A DNA stretch of 21,529 bases from Betaproteobacteria bacterium UBA5582 (GCA_002425245.1 DILW01000065.1:1-21529), one strand, 5' to 3'; counted from the stretch's first letter, positions 1-12,545 are shown. The notes: generated by a model not told the origin, from the sequence alone. Numbers and translations: made by a program.

Positions 1-1158
1 GCCGCTGGTTGCGGGCACTCGGTGATCCGGCTCGAAGCCCGGCTCTTCCTCGCGGCTGAGCGGCTGCTTGATCAGGGTTTCGATGGCCGCCAGCAGCGGC
101 GCCTCGTCGGCACAGACCAGCGAGATCGCCTCACCGGTGGCGCCGGCCCGGCCGGTACGGCCGATACGGTGCACATAATCCTCGGCGGCGATGGGCAGAT
201 CGATGTTGACCACCTGCGGCAGGTCGTCGATGTCCAGCCCACGCGCCGCCACGTCGGTGGCGACGAGAATCTGCACCTCGCCCGCCTTGAAACTTTCCAG
301 CGCGCGCAGGCGGGCTGCCTGCGGCCGGTCGCCGTGGATTGCATCGGCGGCGATCTTCTTCGCCTGCAGGCGGGCGACCAGATCGTCGGCACCCTTCTTG
401 GTCTTGACGAAGGCCAGCACCTGCCCCCACTTGCGGTCCTTGAGCATGAACAGGAACAACTCGGTCTTGCGCTTCTTGTCGACCGGCACCACCCACTGCT
501 TGACGGCCTTGACCGTGACGCTGCGCGGGCCGGCCTCGACCGTTTGCGGATCGCGCAGGCGGGCGCGCGCCATGTTGCGGATCTGTTCGGAGAAGGTCGC
601 CGAGAACAGCAGCGTCTGCCGCTTCTTCGGTAGCGCCATGAACAGCGTGTCCAGTTCGTTGGCGAATCCGAGGTCGAGCATGCGGTCGGCTTCATCGAGC
701 ACCAGCACCTGCACATCGCGGAATTTCACTGCGTTCTGCCGAAACAGGTCGAGCAGGCGGCCGGGCGTCGCCACCAGCACATCGACGCCGCGGCGCAGGC
801 GCATCATCTGCGGATTGATGCTGACGCCGCCGTAGGCTGCGTAGGAACTGACCGACAGGCCCTGACCGTAATCGCGGAAGCTGGCGTTGACCTGTTCGGC
901 GAGTTCGCGCGTCGGCACCAGCACCAGCGCCCGGATCGCATTGCTGCCGACCTTGTTGCCGTCAGTCGCCAGCTTGTGCAGTAGCGGCAAGGCGAAGGCG
1001 GCGGTCTTGCCGGTCCCGGTCTGCGCCGCCGCCATCAGGTCGCGGCCGGCCAGCACCGGGGGAATCGCCTGCTGCTGCACCGGCGTCGGCGTCTGGTAGC
1101 CGAGGGTCTCAAGCGTCTGCAGCAGCGGGCCGGCTAGGCCCAGTTCAGCAAAGGTCAT
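1..1158 (-). CDS. rhlE: DEAD-box ATP-dependent RNA helicase, RhlE type (C-terminus beyond window)
   Basis: ATP-dependent RNA helicase of the DEAD-box family, cytoplasmic, with roles in RNA remodelling and probably ribosome maturation or RNA decay. Reading the minus strand from the ATG at 1158 gives 386 codons with no stop before the window edge, so the C-terminal tail is missing. The family motifs occur in order: Q-motif (YQTPTPVQQQAIP), Walker A (AQTGTGKT), PTRELAEQ, TPGRLLD, DEAD, SAT, the DVAARGLDID helicase-C motif and HRIGRTGRAG. The sequence after the last motif (GEAISLVCADEAPLLAAIE) is typical of RhlE rather than DbpA or SrmB. The gene diverges from the response-regulator gene across about 130 bp, with a TAAAAT hexamer (minus strand, about 1189-1194) as a possible -10 box. 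The family is certain; the RhlE assignment is likely. Confidence 0.93.
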   Translation of the reverse strand, partial: MTFAELGLAGPLLQTLETLGYQTPTPVQQQAIPPVLAGRDLMAAAQTGTGKTAAFALPLLHKLATDGNKVGSNAIRALVLVPTRELAEQVNASFRDYGQGLSVSSYAAYGGVSINPQMMRLRRGVDVLVATPGRLLDLFRQNAVKFRDVQVLVLDEADRMLDLGFANELDTLFMALPKKRQTLLFSATFSEQIRNMARARLRDPQTVEAGPRSVTVKAVKQWVVPVDKKRKTELFLFMLKDRKWGQVLAFVKTKKGADDLVARLQAKKIAADAIHGDRPQAARLRALESFKAGEVQILVATDVAARGLDIDDLPQVVNIDLPIAAEDYVHRIGRTGRAGATGEAISLVCADEAPLLAAIETLIKQPLSREEEPGFEPDHRVPATSG

Positions 1159-1290
1159 GGCATCGCAATCTGTTGAAAGGCGGCAATTTTACCCCCTTGC
1201 CCCACTCATCCCTAAAAACGAACGGCGGCACAGCCCCAATTGCTACAAAAGGCCGAGGTTTGCGATGATGCCGGAAAAGCGGAGTCAATC

Positions 1291-2651
<1,361 letters not shown>

Positions 2652-2655
<4 letters not shown>

Positions 2656-4661
2656 ACACCCCGACCAGCGGCCGGCCCACCCAGTCGATCCGCCGCCGCC
2701 TGCTGGCGCTGGCGCTGCTGCCGCTGGGCGTGGTGCTGCCCGTGCTGCTGGTGGCGCTGGCCAACTGGGGTAGCGGCTATCTCGACCGACTGCTGGTGGC
2801 CAAGGTCGGCGCCGAACTGGCAATCGCCGACAGCTATTACGACCGGGTCAGCGCCGGCATCGGCACTGCCGTCGACAGCCTGGCCGGCTCGGCGCGCCTG
2901 GCCGAACAGCTGAACGCACCGCCGGCAAAGCTGCACGCCTGGCTGCAGGGTGAAAGGCAACGCCTGAAGCTCGATTTCCTGCACCTCGTCGATGGCCGCG
3001 GTTGCGCCGTCGCCTACCGCGAAACGCCCTGCTTCGGCGATTGGCCGGTGGTCGCTGGCGCCCTGCGGGGTACCCCGCAGACCCAGACCGACATCTTTTC
3101 TCCGTCCGACCTGTTCGCGCTCGACCCGCGTCTGGCCCAGCGCGCCTACACGCCGCTGTTGCCAACCCGCAACGCCGCCCCCGACCCGCGCGTTGCCGAA
3201 GACCGCGGCCTGGTCGTACACGGCGCAGCGCCAATCCGCGATCGCAGCGGGCGCATCGTCGGCGCGCTGGCCGGCGGCGTGCTGCTCAACGGCAACCTCG
3301 CCTTCATCGACCGCCTCAATGAAATCGTCTATCCCGACGGCGAATTGATGCTCGACAGCATCGGCACCGCCACGCTCTTTCTCGGCGACGTCCGCGTCGC
3401 CACCAATGTCCGCCTGTTCGAGGGCGGACGGGCGATCGGCACCCGCGTCTCCCAGGCCGTGCGCGACAACGTGCTCGGTGCCGGCCAGACCTGGCTGGAC
3501 CGGGCCTTCGTCGTCCAGGACTGGTACGTTTCGGGCTACCGGCCGCTGGTCGACAGCCGCGGCCAGCGGGTCGGCATGCTCTATGTCGGTTTTCTTGAAA
3601 AACCCTTCACCGACGCCAGACGGACGGCGCTGTTCGCGATCGTCGCGATGTTCGCGCTGGCCATGCTGATCGCCGCGATTTTCGCCGCTCTGTGGGCGCG
3701 CCGCATCTTCCGGCCGATCGAGAAAATGCACACGACGATGAACGCCATCGAGGCCGGCAAGACCGACAGCCGGGTCGGCCCGATCGACAACGAAGACGAG
3801 ATCGGCGAACTGGCACGTCACTTCGACCGCCTGCTCGAACGCCAGCAAGCCCAGGCCGATGCCCTGCAACGCTGGGGCGAGTCGCTGGACGGCAAGGTGG
3901 CGCAACGCACCGCCGAACTGGAAGAAGCGCTGACCAACCTGCGCTCGACCCAGGGCAAGCTGATCACCCAGGAAAAAATGGCCGCCATCGGCCAGCTCAC
4001 TGCAGGCGTCGCCCACGAAATCAACAATCCGATTGCCGTCATCCAGGGCAATCTCGAACTCGCCCGCGAATTGCTCGGCGAGCAGGCCAAACCGGTCGAG
4101 CCGGAATTCCGGCTGATCGCCGACCAGGTGCACCGCATCCGCCTGATCGTCACCAAGCTGCTGCAATTCGCCCGGCCGCAGGAATACGTCGGCTACCTCG
4201 AACCGGTCGGCGCCCAGCAACTGGTGCACGACTGCCTGCTGCTGGTCGGCCACCTGCTGCGCAAGGGCAATATCGCCATCGAACAGCAGATCGATTCGGC
4301 GCGCCTGGTTACCTGCAACAAGAACGAGCTGCAGCAGGTCGTCATCAATTTGTTGGCCAACGCGATCCAGGCCATGCCTGACGGCGGCACCCTGCGCCTG
4401 ACGGTGGAGGACTGGGACGAGGCCGACATGCCGATCGGCCTGTGTCTGCACGTTGCCGACTCCGGCCCGGGCATTCCCGAGAGCGACCGCGAACACCTGT
4501 TCGAGCCCTTCTACACCGCCCACAAACCCGGCGGCCACGGCCTCGGCCTGTGGGTCAGCAAATCGCTGGTCGAACGCTACGACGGGCGCATCACCGTCGA
4601 CTGCCCGGCCGGCGGCGGCGCCGTGTTCACGCTCTGGCTACGCTGCGAACCGCTGGGCTGA
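2652..4661 (+). CDS. Membrane sensor histidine kinase with periplasmic Cache domain
   Basis: Inner-membrane sensor kinase, the partner of the upstream NtrC-type regulator. Order of parts: TM1 (about residues 13-35), a roughly 280-residue periplasmic Cache-like sensor region ending in a WYVSGYRPL/GMLYVGFLE pattern, TM2 (about 325-350), HAMP, a coiled coil, the DHp helix with phosphorylated H455 (GVAHEINNP), then the ATPase domain with N box (NELQQVVINLLANAIQAM), G1 (DSGPGIP) and G2 (GHGLGLWVS). Two cysteines in the sensor region (GCAVAYRETPC) could form a disulfide. The start is uncertain: TTG 2652 overlaps the regulator's stop by 3 nt and suits translational coupling, while GTG 2631 would add 7 residues and overlap by 25 nt. 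The ligand is unknown; Cache domains usually bind small metabolites such as organic or amino acids. Confidence 0.92.
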
Positions 4662-4696
4662 GGCGGCTGTTCACCGGCATCGCTGCCGTGATTCGC

Positions 4697-5065
4697 TCAC
4701 TCGGTCGGGGCGAACCCGTAGTAGGAACCATAGGCCGACGGCGCCGGCGCATACGCAGCAAGCTTGATCGCATCCGCCAGGGTGACCTGATCGGTGAGGC
4801 CGTCGATGCCGTCGGTCTCCCTCAGCCAGCGCTCTTCGACTTCCTTGTCGCTCAGGCCGTTGAGGCTCAGGTTCATGTCGAATCGCTCGGAGCGGTATTC
4901 AAAAGCCATGTCATGGGCGATGAACAGGGTGTGGATACAAGCCGTGATCAAGGTTTCGTCCACCGGGTCGGCCCCCATGACCCGGGTGCCGCAGAAAGGG
5001 CAATGCACCGGGGTGTAGTAGAAAGTCTTGAGCTGGTTGCGCTGGATGGCGTGGGTCATGGTCAT
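4697..5065 (-). CDS. Hypothetical 122-aa protein with N-terminal CPFCG motif
   Basis: I do not recognise this family. The protein has a single CxxC motif (CPFCGTRV) near residue 22, which resembles half of a zinc ribbon, then a helical stretch and an acidic, Ala/Tyr-rich tail. It has no signal peptide or membrane segment and is presumably cytoplasmic. Start at ATG 5065 is supported by GGAG 6 nt upstream; the open frame extends to 5266, but that extension is Arg/Pro-rich and looks non-coding. A second in-frame ATG lies two codons in. It lies 62 bp downstream of a 58-codon gene and both follow cspA on the same strand, so it may be co-transcribed and cold- or stress-linked (inference). A single CxxC could bind metal as a dimer or act in thiol chemistry. 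Confidence 0.7.
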   Translation of the reverse strand: MTMTHAIQRNQLKTFYYTPVHCPFCGTRVMGADPVDETLITACIHTLFIAHDMAFEYRSERFDMNLSLNGLSDKEVEERWLRETDGIDGLTDQVTLADAIKLAAYAPAPSAYGSYYGFAPTE

Positions 5066-5127
5066 GCTGTTCTCCGTGTCGTTGTTTAACGGACTGGGCC
5101 GAAGGCTGTCGACCAGCCGCCTGAGTC

Positions 5128-5304
5128 TCATCGCTCGATGAATTGATGGCGCTGAAGGTCGGAATGGGAAAGTCCGGCCAGTTCGCCAACCACCCGATTG
5201 ATGCCCCGGCCGAGTAACCACCAGGCGTTGCCGTAGGGCAGGACGGAAATACCGGACTCGGCGCACAGGCGTTCCGCCAGGGCGCGTTGTTTTTCTATGT
5301 TCAT
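5128..5304 (-). CDS. Small hypothetical protein, 58 aa
   Basis: A short open frame running from ATG at 5304 to TGA at 5128. The product begins MNIEKQRALAERLCAESGIS and continues with a WWLLGRGINRVVGELAGLS core, which looks like a genuine amphipathic, globular sequence rather than a shadow frame. A purine-rich stretch (AGAAAAGAA) sits just upstream of the ATG as a weak ribosome binding site. It lies between cspA and the 122-aa CPFCG gene, all on the minus strand. The family is not recognised, and no signal peptide or membrane span is evident apart from the short hydrophobic WWLL patch. It could be a small regulator or binding partner of the downstream gene, but that is only inference from proximity. 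Confidence 0.6.
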   Translation of the reverse strand: MNIEKQRALAERLCAESGISVLPYGNAWWLLGRGINRVVGELAGLSHSDLQRHQFIER

Positions 5305-5353
5305 TTATTCTTTTCTAGGTTTGCCCGGGAATCGACAGGCGCCGATCCGGGTA

Positions 5354-5384
5354 CTTCATGCCGGCAGTGCGTGCCGGCATGAAG
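5354..5384. repeat. Perfect 13-bp stem hairpin downstream of cspA
   Basis: CTTCATGCCGGCA (5354-5366) is followed by a 5-nt loop (GTGCG) and its exact complement TGCCGGCATGAAG (5372-5384). The stem is very stable, but neither strand has a T run after it. It lies 48 bp beyond the cspA stop and 49 bp before the 58-aa gene. It may be a Rho-independent-like attenuator, an mRNA 3'-end stabiliser or a REP-like element. Confidence 0.6.
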
Positions 5385-5387
5385 AGG

Positions 5388-5415
5388 CTGACAGTCGCGC
5401 CAATGCGGCTGTCAG
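5388..5415. repeat. Second hairpin downstream of cspA
   Basis: CTGACAG (5388-5394) pairs with CTGTCAG (5409-5415). An inner T/G wobble and CGC/GCG extend the stem to about 11 bp around a 6-nt loop. It lies 17 bp after the cspA stop, on the side where a terminator would be expected, but no clear U tract follows in the minus direction. With the adjacent 5354-5384 hairpin it forms a tandem pair. Confidence 0.5.
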
Positions 5416-5432
5416 AGAGAAGGCCTGAAGAA

Positions 5433-5636
5433 TCAGGCGATCTGGATATTGCTGGCTTGTTTGCCCTTGGGACCGTTGGTGATGTCGAAACTCACCCGCT
5501 GGCCTTCGGTCAGGGTCTTGAAACCGCTGGACTGGATTGCGGAAAAGTGAGCGAAGAGATCTTCGCCGCCGCCTTCAGGTGAGATGAAGCCAAAACCCTT
5601 GGAATCGTTAAACCACTTGACGCTACCTGTTGCCAT
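5433..5636 (-). CDS. cspA: Cold-shock domain protein, CspA family
   Basis: Small single-stranded nucleic-acid-binding protein that acts as an RNA chaperone and transcription antiterminator in the cytoplasm. At 67 aa it is the normal length for the family, a single five-stranded OB fold. RNP1 (KGFGFI, residues 13-18) and RNP2 (DLFAHF, 26-31) are intact, as is the N-terminal GSVKWFN strand. A GGAG lies about 9 nt before ATG 5636. Roughly 100-150 nt of upstream DNA without a gene fits the long 5' leader usual for cold-inducible csp genes. Whether this copy is cold-induced or constitutive cannot be told from sequence. Two hairpins follow the stop, and two small minus-strand genes lie beyond them. 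Confidence 0.95.
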   Translation of the reverse strand: MATGSVKWFNDSKGFGFISPEGGGEDLFAHFSAIQSSGFKTLTEGQRVSFDITNGPKGKQASNIQIA

Positions 5637-5930
5637 ATCTTGAATCTCCGAAAAATTGCGGGGCGGAATGCCCCTGGGTGGGGCGAGATCAAGAGGGCAA
5701 AGCGAAAATGGGGGAATGGCGCCGCAGAGCTGCGGGTACTAGACCGACAAAATAACAATACAACTAGAAATCGCTGCGGTGCACCATACGCGGCATTGCA
5801 TCCCATGGCAAACTAAATCTTGATACCAGGCCTACGCTGCCGCACATCAGCCGGTGAGCAGGCAGGCTGAGCGACTGTTTTTGCAGGGAAAACTTGGCTT
5901 TCGAGTCGTCGACGGCTACACTTCATCCCC
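5637..5930. other. Intergenic region: cspA leader and metH upstream region
   Basis: No gene is supported here. The part next to cspA (5637 to about 5760) would be transcribed as its 5' leader. A weak promoter-like pair on the minus strand (TTGTAT, 16-nt gap, TAGTAC) lies at about 5737-5764. The part next to metH holds weak plus-strand candidates such as TTGCAT near 5793 with an AT-rich TAAATCTTGAT stretch downstream. None of these promoters is strong enough to annotate separately. Confidence 0.4.
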
Positions 5931-5998
5931 TGCCGAGGAGCGCTGCGACCCTTTGACCACATCGGGGCCAGGCTCGGCAACGATCAACGGCGCTCGCA
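5931..5998 (+). promoter_or_regulatory. S-adenosylhomocysteine (SAH) riboswitch aptamer
   Basis: The sequence matches the SAH riboswitch core: GAGGAGCGCTGCGACC, then CCAGGCTCGGCAACG, then the closing GGCGCTCGC. Helices are visible by eye: GAGCGC (5938-5943) pairs with GCGCTC (5990-5995), GCCGAG (5932-5937) pairs with CTCGGC (5973-5978) as the pseudoknot strand, and CCC (5949-5951) can pair with GGG (5964-5966) in the variable arm. In beta- and gammaproteobacteria this class sits upstream of ahcY, metH and metF and switches genes on when SAH binds. Here it precedes metH by about 70 nt. Confidence 0.93.
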
Positions 5999-6040
5999 AA
6001 CCCTGTTCCACTCGCCGGTTTGCAGCGCCGTTCGCTTTTG
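5986..6040 (+). terminator. Putative SAH-controlled intrinsic terminator (expression platform)
   Basis: AACGGCGCT and GCAAACC (5986-5994 and 5996-6002, with C5995 bulged) pair with GGTTTGC and AGCGCCGTT (6017-6032), giving a 16-bp stem with a 14-nt loop, followed at once by CGCTTTTG. The left arm contains GCGCTC (5990-5995), the 3' strand of the aptamer's closing helix, so the two structures exclude each other. Prediction: without SAH the hairpin forms and reduces readthrough into metH; with SAH it is blocked. The T run is short and interrupted, so a partial or translational role is also possible. Confidence 0.65.
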
Positions 6041-6071
6041 CGGCGTCACCGGTGCTTTGCCGAGGTAAGCC

Positions 6072-9734
<3,663 letters not shown>

Positions 9735-9747
9735 TCGAGGTGGAGCG

Positions 9748-9987
9748 ATGGCCAAACGCTTCCCGCTCCACCCCAAACACCCCGAGCGCATCTGCTGGGG
9801 CTGCGACAAATATTGCCCGGCCAAGGACCTGCAATGCGGCAACGGCTCCGGCCGCACCATGCACCCCGCCGAAATGCTCGGCGATGACTGGTACACCTGG
9901 GGCGACTGGGGCATCGAGCCGGACGAGAACGATCCGTCAGCGGCGGCAAGACCGCTGACGGCTGCTGAGGACAAGGCGGACAAGTAG
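9748..9987 (+). CDS. DUF3079 domain-containing protein
   Basis: A 79-aa protein of unknown function recognised as DUF3079 from its conserved opening MAKRFPLHPKHPERICWGCD and the following GNGSGRTMHPAE and GDDWYTWG blocks. Three cysteines (CWGCDKYC) and further Cys/His residues suggest a small metal-binding module, which is inference. It has no signal peptide or membrane span. The C-terminal 20 or so residues (Ala/Asp/Lys-rich) look like a lineage-specific extension, and a perfect palindrome lies within that stretch. GGAG is found about 7 nt before the ATG. With only 13 bp to metH it is likely in the same SAH-riboswitch-controlled transcript. It converges on the RsgA gene, with 23 bp between the two stops. 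Confidence 0.88.
   Translation: MAKRFPLHPKHPERICWGCDKYCPAKDLQCGNGSGRTMHPAEMLGDDWYTWGDWGIEPDENDPSAAARPLTAAEDKADK
9934..9961. repeat. Perfect 10-bp inverted repeat inside the end of the DUF3079 gene
   Basis: CCGTCAGCGG (9934-9943) and CCGCTGACGG (9952-9961) flank an 8-nt loop. The stem could act as part of a bidirectional transcription end between the convergent DUF3079 and RsgA genes, but it lies within coding sequence and lacks a T run. Confidence 0.5.
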
Positions 9988-10010
9988 CCCGCCTTTGCTC
10001 CCATCAAACC

Positions 10011-11117
10011 TCAATACTCTTGCCGCCGCCCCTTTGCCTTGCCGGCAGCGCGCACCAGCTTGCCGAAGGCCCGATCCTTGTCGCGTTTCTCGTGCAGGGA
10101 CATCTCGTGAAACGCCGATTCCCGCAACAGCTTCTGGTAGTTGCGGAAATGCTCGGCGTCCACTTCGCCCTCGGCGATGGCGCGCCGGATGGCGCAACCC
10201 GGCTCACGCTCGTGCGTGCAGTCTGAGAAGCGGCAATCCCGCGCCAGCGCCCGGATGTCGGCAAAACTGTCGGCAATCCCCTCGCTGACATCGAGCATGC
10301 CCAGTTCGCGCATGCCCGGCATGTCGATCAGACTGGCACCGCCAAGCAACGGAATCAGTTGGCGGCGCGTCGTCGTGTGCCGGCCTTCGCCGGACTGGCT
10401 GACCGCGCCGGTCGCCAAACCCTCGTCACCAAGCAGGCGATTGACCAGCGTCGTCTTGCCGACCCCGGACGAACCGAGCAGGCAGCAGGTCTGGCCAGGC
10501 TGGATCAGGTCGCGGATCGCCTCTACGCCCTCGCCGCTGACATTGCTCAGCGCTACGATGCGGGCGACTATGCCGGCCTGGCGGATCTGCGCGACAAGTT
10601 GCTCCAACTCGGCCGCTGCGATCAGGTCGGTCTTGGTCAGCACGACGACGGGCTCGATCTGCCCCTCGCTGGTCAGCACCAGATAGCGTTCCAGCCGGCG
10701 CACATTGAAATCGAAGTGGCAAGACTGGACGATGAAGGCCAGGTCGATATTGGCGGCAATCATCTGGAACTCGACCGCGCTGCCCGGCCGCTTGCGGCGC
10801 AGGAAGGAGCGGCGCGGCAGCACCGCCAGGATGCTGGCGTGGCCGCCGTCATCGTGCATCCTGACCCGCACCCAGTCGCCCACGCAGGGCAAATCGACCG
10901 CGGAAGCACTTGTGTAGGCCGCCCGGCCGGTGAGCCGGGCCGGGATTTCGCCGGTAGCGTTGCGGATCAGGTATTGGTCGCGGTCGACCGCGGTCACACG
11001 GGCAATCGCCTCGTCCGGGCCGAAATGCGCAGGGGTTTCCTGGCCGTCGGCAGCAGAAAAAGTGGATGGGTCGGCCGGCGCGGACAAAGGCGCGGCCATC
11101 GGTTTGGAAATGCTCAT
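10011..11117 (-). CDS. rsgA: Ribosome small subunit-dependent GTPase, RsgA family
   Basis: Circularly permuted GTPase that binds the 30S subunit late in assembly and checks its maturity. At 368 aa it has a long N-terminal tail, an OB-fold domain (about 38-110), then GTPase motifs in permuted order: G4 TKTD (161-164), G1 GSSGVGKTT (215-223), the GRHTTT switch (245-250) and G3 DMPGM (265-269). A zinc knuckle follows with spacing C-x4-C-x-H-x5-C (C295, C300, H302, C308), and the tail is very basic (SLHEKRDKDRAFGKLVRAAG). Start at ATG 11117 has GGAAG about 7 nt upstream. The tail and isolated position suggest a second, paralogous RsgA rather than the usual housekeeping copy; this is inference. 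Confidence 0.92.
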   Translation of the reverse strand: MSISKPMAAPLSAPADPSTFSAADGQETPAHFGPDEAIARVTAVDRDQYLIRNATGEIPARLTGRAAYTSASAVDLPCVGDWVRVRMHDDGGHASILAVLPRRSFLRRKRPGSAVEFQMIAANIDLAFIVQSCHFDFNVRRLERYLVLTSEGQIEPVVVLTKTDLIAAAELEQLVAQIRQAGIVARIVALSNVSGEGVEAIRDLIQPGQTCCLLGSSGVGKTTLVNRLLGDEGLATGAVSQSGEGRHTTTRRQLIPLLGGASLIDMPGMRELGMLDVSEGIADSFADIRALARDCRFSDCTHEREPGCAIRRAIAEGEVDAEHFRNYQKLLRESAFHEMSLHEKRDKDRAFGKLVRAAGKAKGRRQEY

Positions 11118-11552
11118 GTTGGTCTTCCATTGGCGTCATCTGAACGAACAGAAACGGCAAACCACCTGCGGGTGGTCTGCCCGGTCTTTCGATCCCGATA
11201 ACCTCAATCCCCTGCGGCTGCAGGGAAAGGGGTTACCGAATGACGGCAAGCTCCAACATCCAAACCTCTATAAAGTCAGGCGCGCCAAAACGGACAACGC
11301 CGGGGAATGGTAGCCAGGGGGCTGGGGGAAAGCAATGAATATGGCCAAGCTGGCGTAGCCTGGCGGCAAGGCGTCTGCAGATTTGCGACAATGCAGAGGA
11401 ATACGGAGACGAGGAATTTGCTGCTTCTGCTTGAGGCAGCTGTGTGCCCAAAAGCAGCGATCAAGGTTTGGAAAAGCAAACCAACGTTTGAATTTTCCAG
11501 ACTGCGCGGCTTTTCACGCTGATTTGAGAATGATGGCCTGGGCATCCTCTAC
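11118..11552. other. Gene-poor stretch, start of AT-richer accessory patch
   Basis: No convincing gene. The RsgA-proximal part would be its leader and holds two short hairpins: ACCACC/GGTGGT (11161-11176) and CCCTGC/GCAGGG (11210-11225). From about 11250 base composition drops. GGTTTG/CAAACC (11465-11482) with a 6-nt loop lies about 70 bp past the stop of the DUF2726-type gene and may help end its transcript. Several frames of 70-100 codons are open here on both strands, but none shows a recognisable fold, a good ribosome site or the local codon bias. It may be decayed DNA from an insertion. Confidence 0.45.
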
Positions 11553-12482
11553 TCATACGATCGCACCGAAGCTCGTTGCACTGACCATTGGGTATCGTTG
11601 TTGGAAAGCAGGCAGCCTCTCTTGGAAGAATCTGTTGCGATCCATCAAGGCGCCGCGAGTCCCTGACAGCACGGACGGCAGCTCGCGATAAAGGTCAAAC
11701 ATAGCAAGCATGCTTACCAGATCGCACTCATCAACTGCTGAAAAGCGCTGGGCTCTCATGCCGGTAGTAACAGAAAGGACACTCATCGCGTCCACGACCA
11801 GCCAAGACATACAGCGATAGTTGCCCTCATTGTCAGTCCCCACATGATGAGATGGTGCCATTTGGCCAATACGCTCTTCCAAGTGCAGCTTTTCCATTTC
11901 TGCCTGGATGTCTAACGTGAGCCAGTATGGCCACTTCTTACTATTCGAATCGCTGGTGGAATAGATGAAAGTGATGTCGAACGGCTCATCGTATGGAATG
12001 GCCCCACTCTTTTGTGCTTCATCGAATGCCTGCGCAAAAAACCACGCATCCACAAAGTACGTCAGCAAATCAAGCCCTCGGTAAGCCGGTGTAAGGTACT
12101 TCGAATTAACACGCAGAAGGCCGTGCCCAAAATGTTCGCAGAGATTGTTCTTCAATAGATCGCGCTGCCGCTGAACTGCGCTCGCTTTGTGCAATGGGCC
12201 ATCGAATTCGACGCTGAATTGCGGCCTATAGTCCTTGTCGGTAACCAAGAAATCGAAATGCGATCGCAAGCAGTAGCTGAAGTGCGCGGAAGAGAGCCCA
12301 CTCTTCTCGATAGCGAAGACATCGGCCAGTCGGACCTTTGGGAAAACGCGAGCGCCATTCGACTCGCAGACGCGAGTCAGCGACTCGTAGGTAACCTCTT
12401 CAGAATGGTTGAGGAGACGATGCCTCATGCTGCAATCAAAATGTGCAAAAGGGGTAGGCTCATTTTTCGGAGATAACCGCAT
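11553..12482 (-). CDS. DUF2726-type protein with PD-(D/E)XK nuclease-like fold
   Basis: A 309-aa cytoplasmic protein. Residues about 30-150 resemble DUF2726, a restriction-endonuclease-like domain: GARVFPKVRLADVF, then HFDFLVTDKD, VEFDGPLH and a RDLLKNNLCEHFGHGLLRVNS block, giving the D...ExD...K arrangement expected for a metal-dependent nuclease. The C-terminal half is unrecognised. DNA cleavage is not established for this group. The gene is visibly poorer in G+C than its neighbours and uses AT-ending codons more, suggesting horizontal acquisition. The start is uncertain: ATG 12482 has no clear ribosome site, and the internal Met at residue 19 (MRHRLLNHSEE) could be the true start. It stands alone on the minus strand beside an ORF6N gene. 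Confidence 0.75.
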   Translation of the reverse strand: MRLSPKNEPTPFAHFDCSMRHRLLNHSEEVTYESLTRVCESNGARVFPKVRLADVFAIEKSGLSSAHFSYCLRSHFDFLVTDKDYRPQFSVEFDGPLHKASAVQRQRDLLKNNLCEHFGHGLLRVNSKYLTPAYRGLDLLTYFVDAWFFAQAFDEAQKSGAIPYDEPFDITFIYSTSDSNSKKWPYWLTLDIQAEMEKLHLEERIGQMAPSHHVGTDNEGNYRCMSWLVVDAMSVLSVTTGMRAQRFSAVDECDLVSMLAMFDLYRELPSVLSGTRGALMDRNRFFQERLPAFQQRYPMVSATSFGAIV

Positions 12483-12545
12483 TTAAAACGCCTAAAGCAT
12501 ATCTGTACCGGGATTGATTGTCTGCCACCGGGCCGTGCGCAACTA

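Noticed and set aside
1240..1290. TTG start extending the response regulator by 17 residues
   Set aside because: ATG 1291 has a well-spaced GGAG and the extra residues are not typical of receiver domains.
4442..5089. 215-codon plus-strand frame spanning the end of the sensor kinase and the CPFCG gene
   Set aside because: It overlaps the catalytic ATPase domain of the kinase in another frame and is antisense to the CPFCG gene, which has the better start site.
10359..11201. 280-codon plus-strand frame opposite rsgA
   Set aside because: Antisense to a GTPase with all its motifs intact; no domain of its own.
11276..11545. 89-codon minus-strand frame in the gene-poor stretch
   Set aside because: No ribosome site, no recognisable fold, and Ser/Pro/Arg-rich composition typical of chance translation. 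Overlapping plus-strand frames are equally open.
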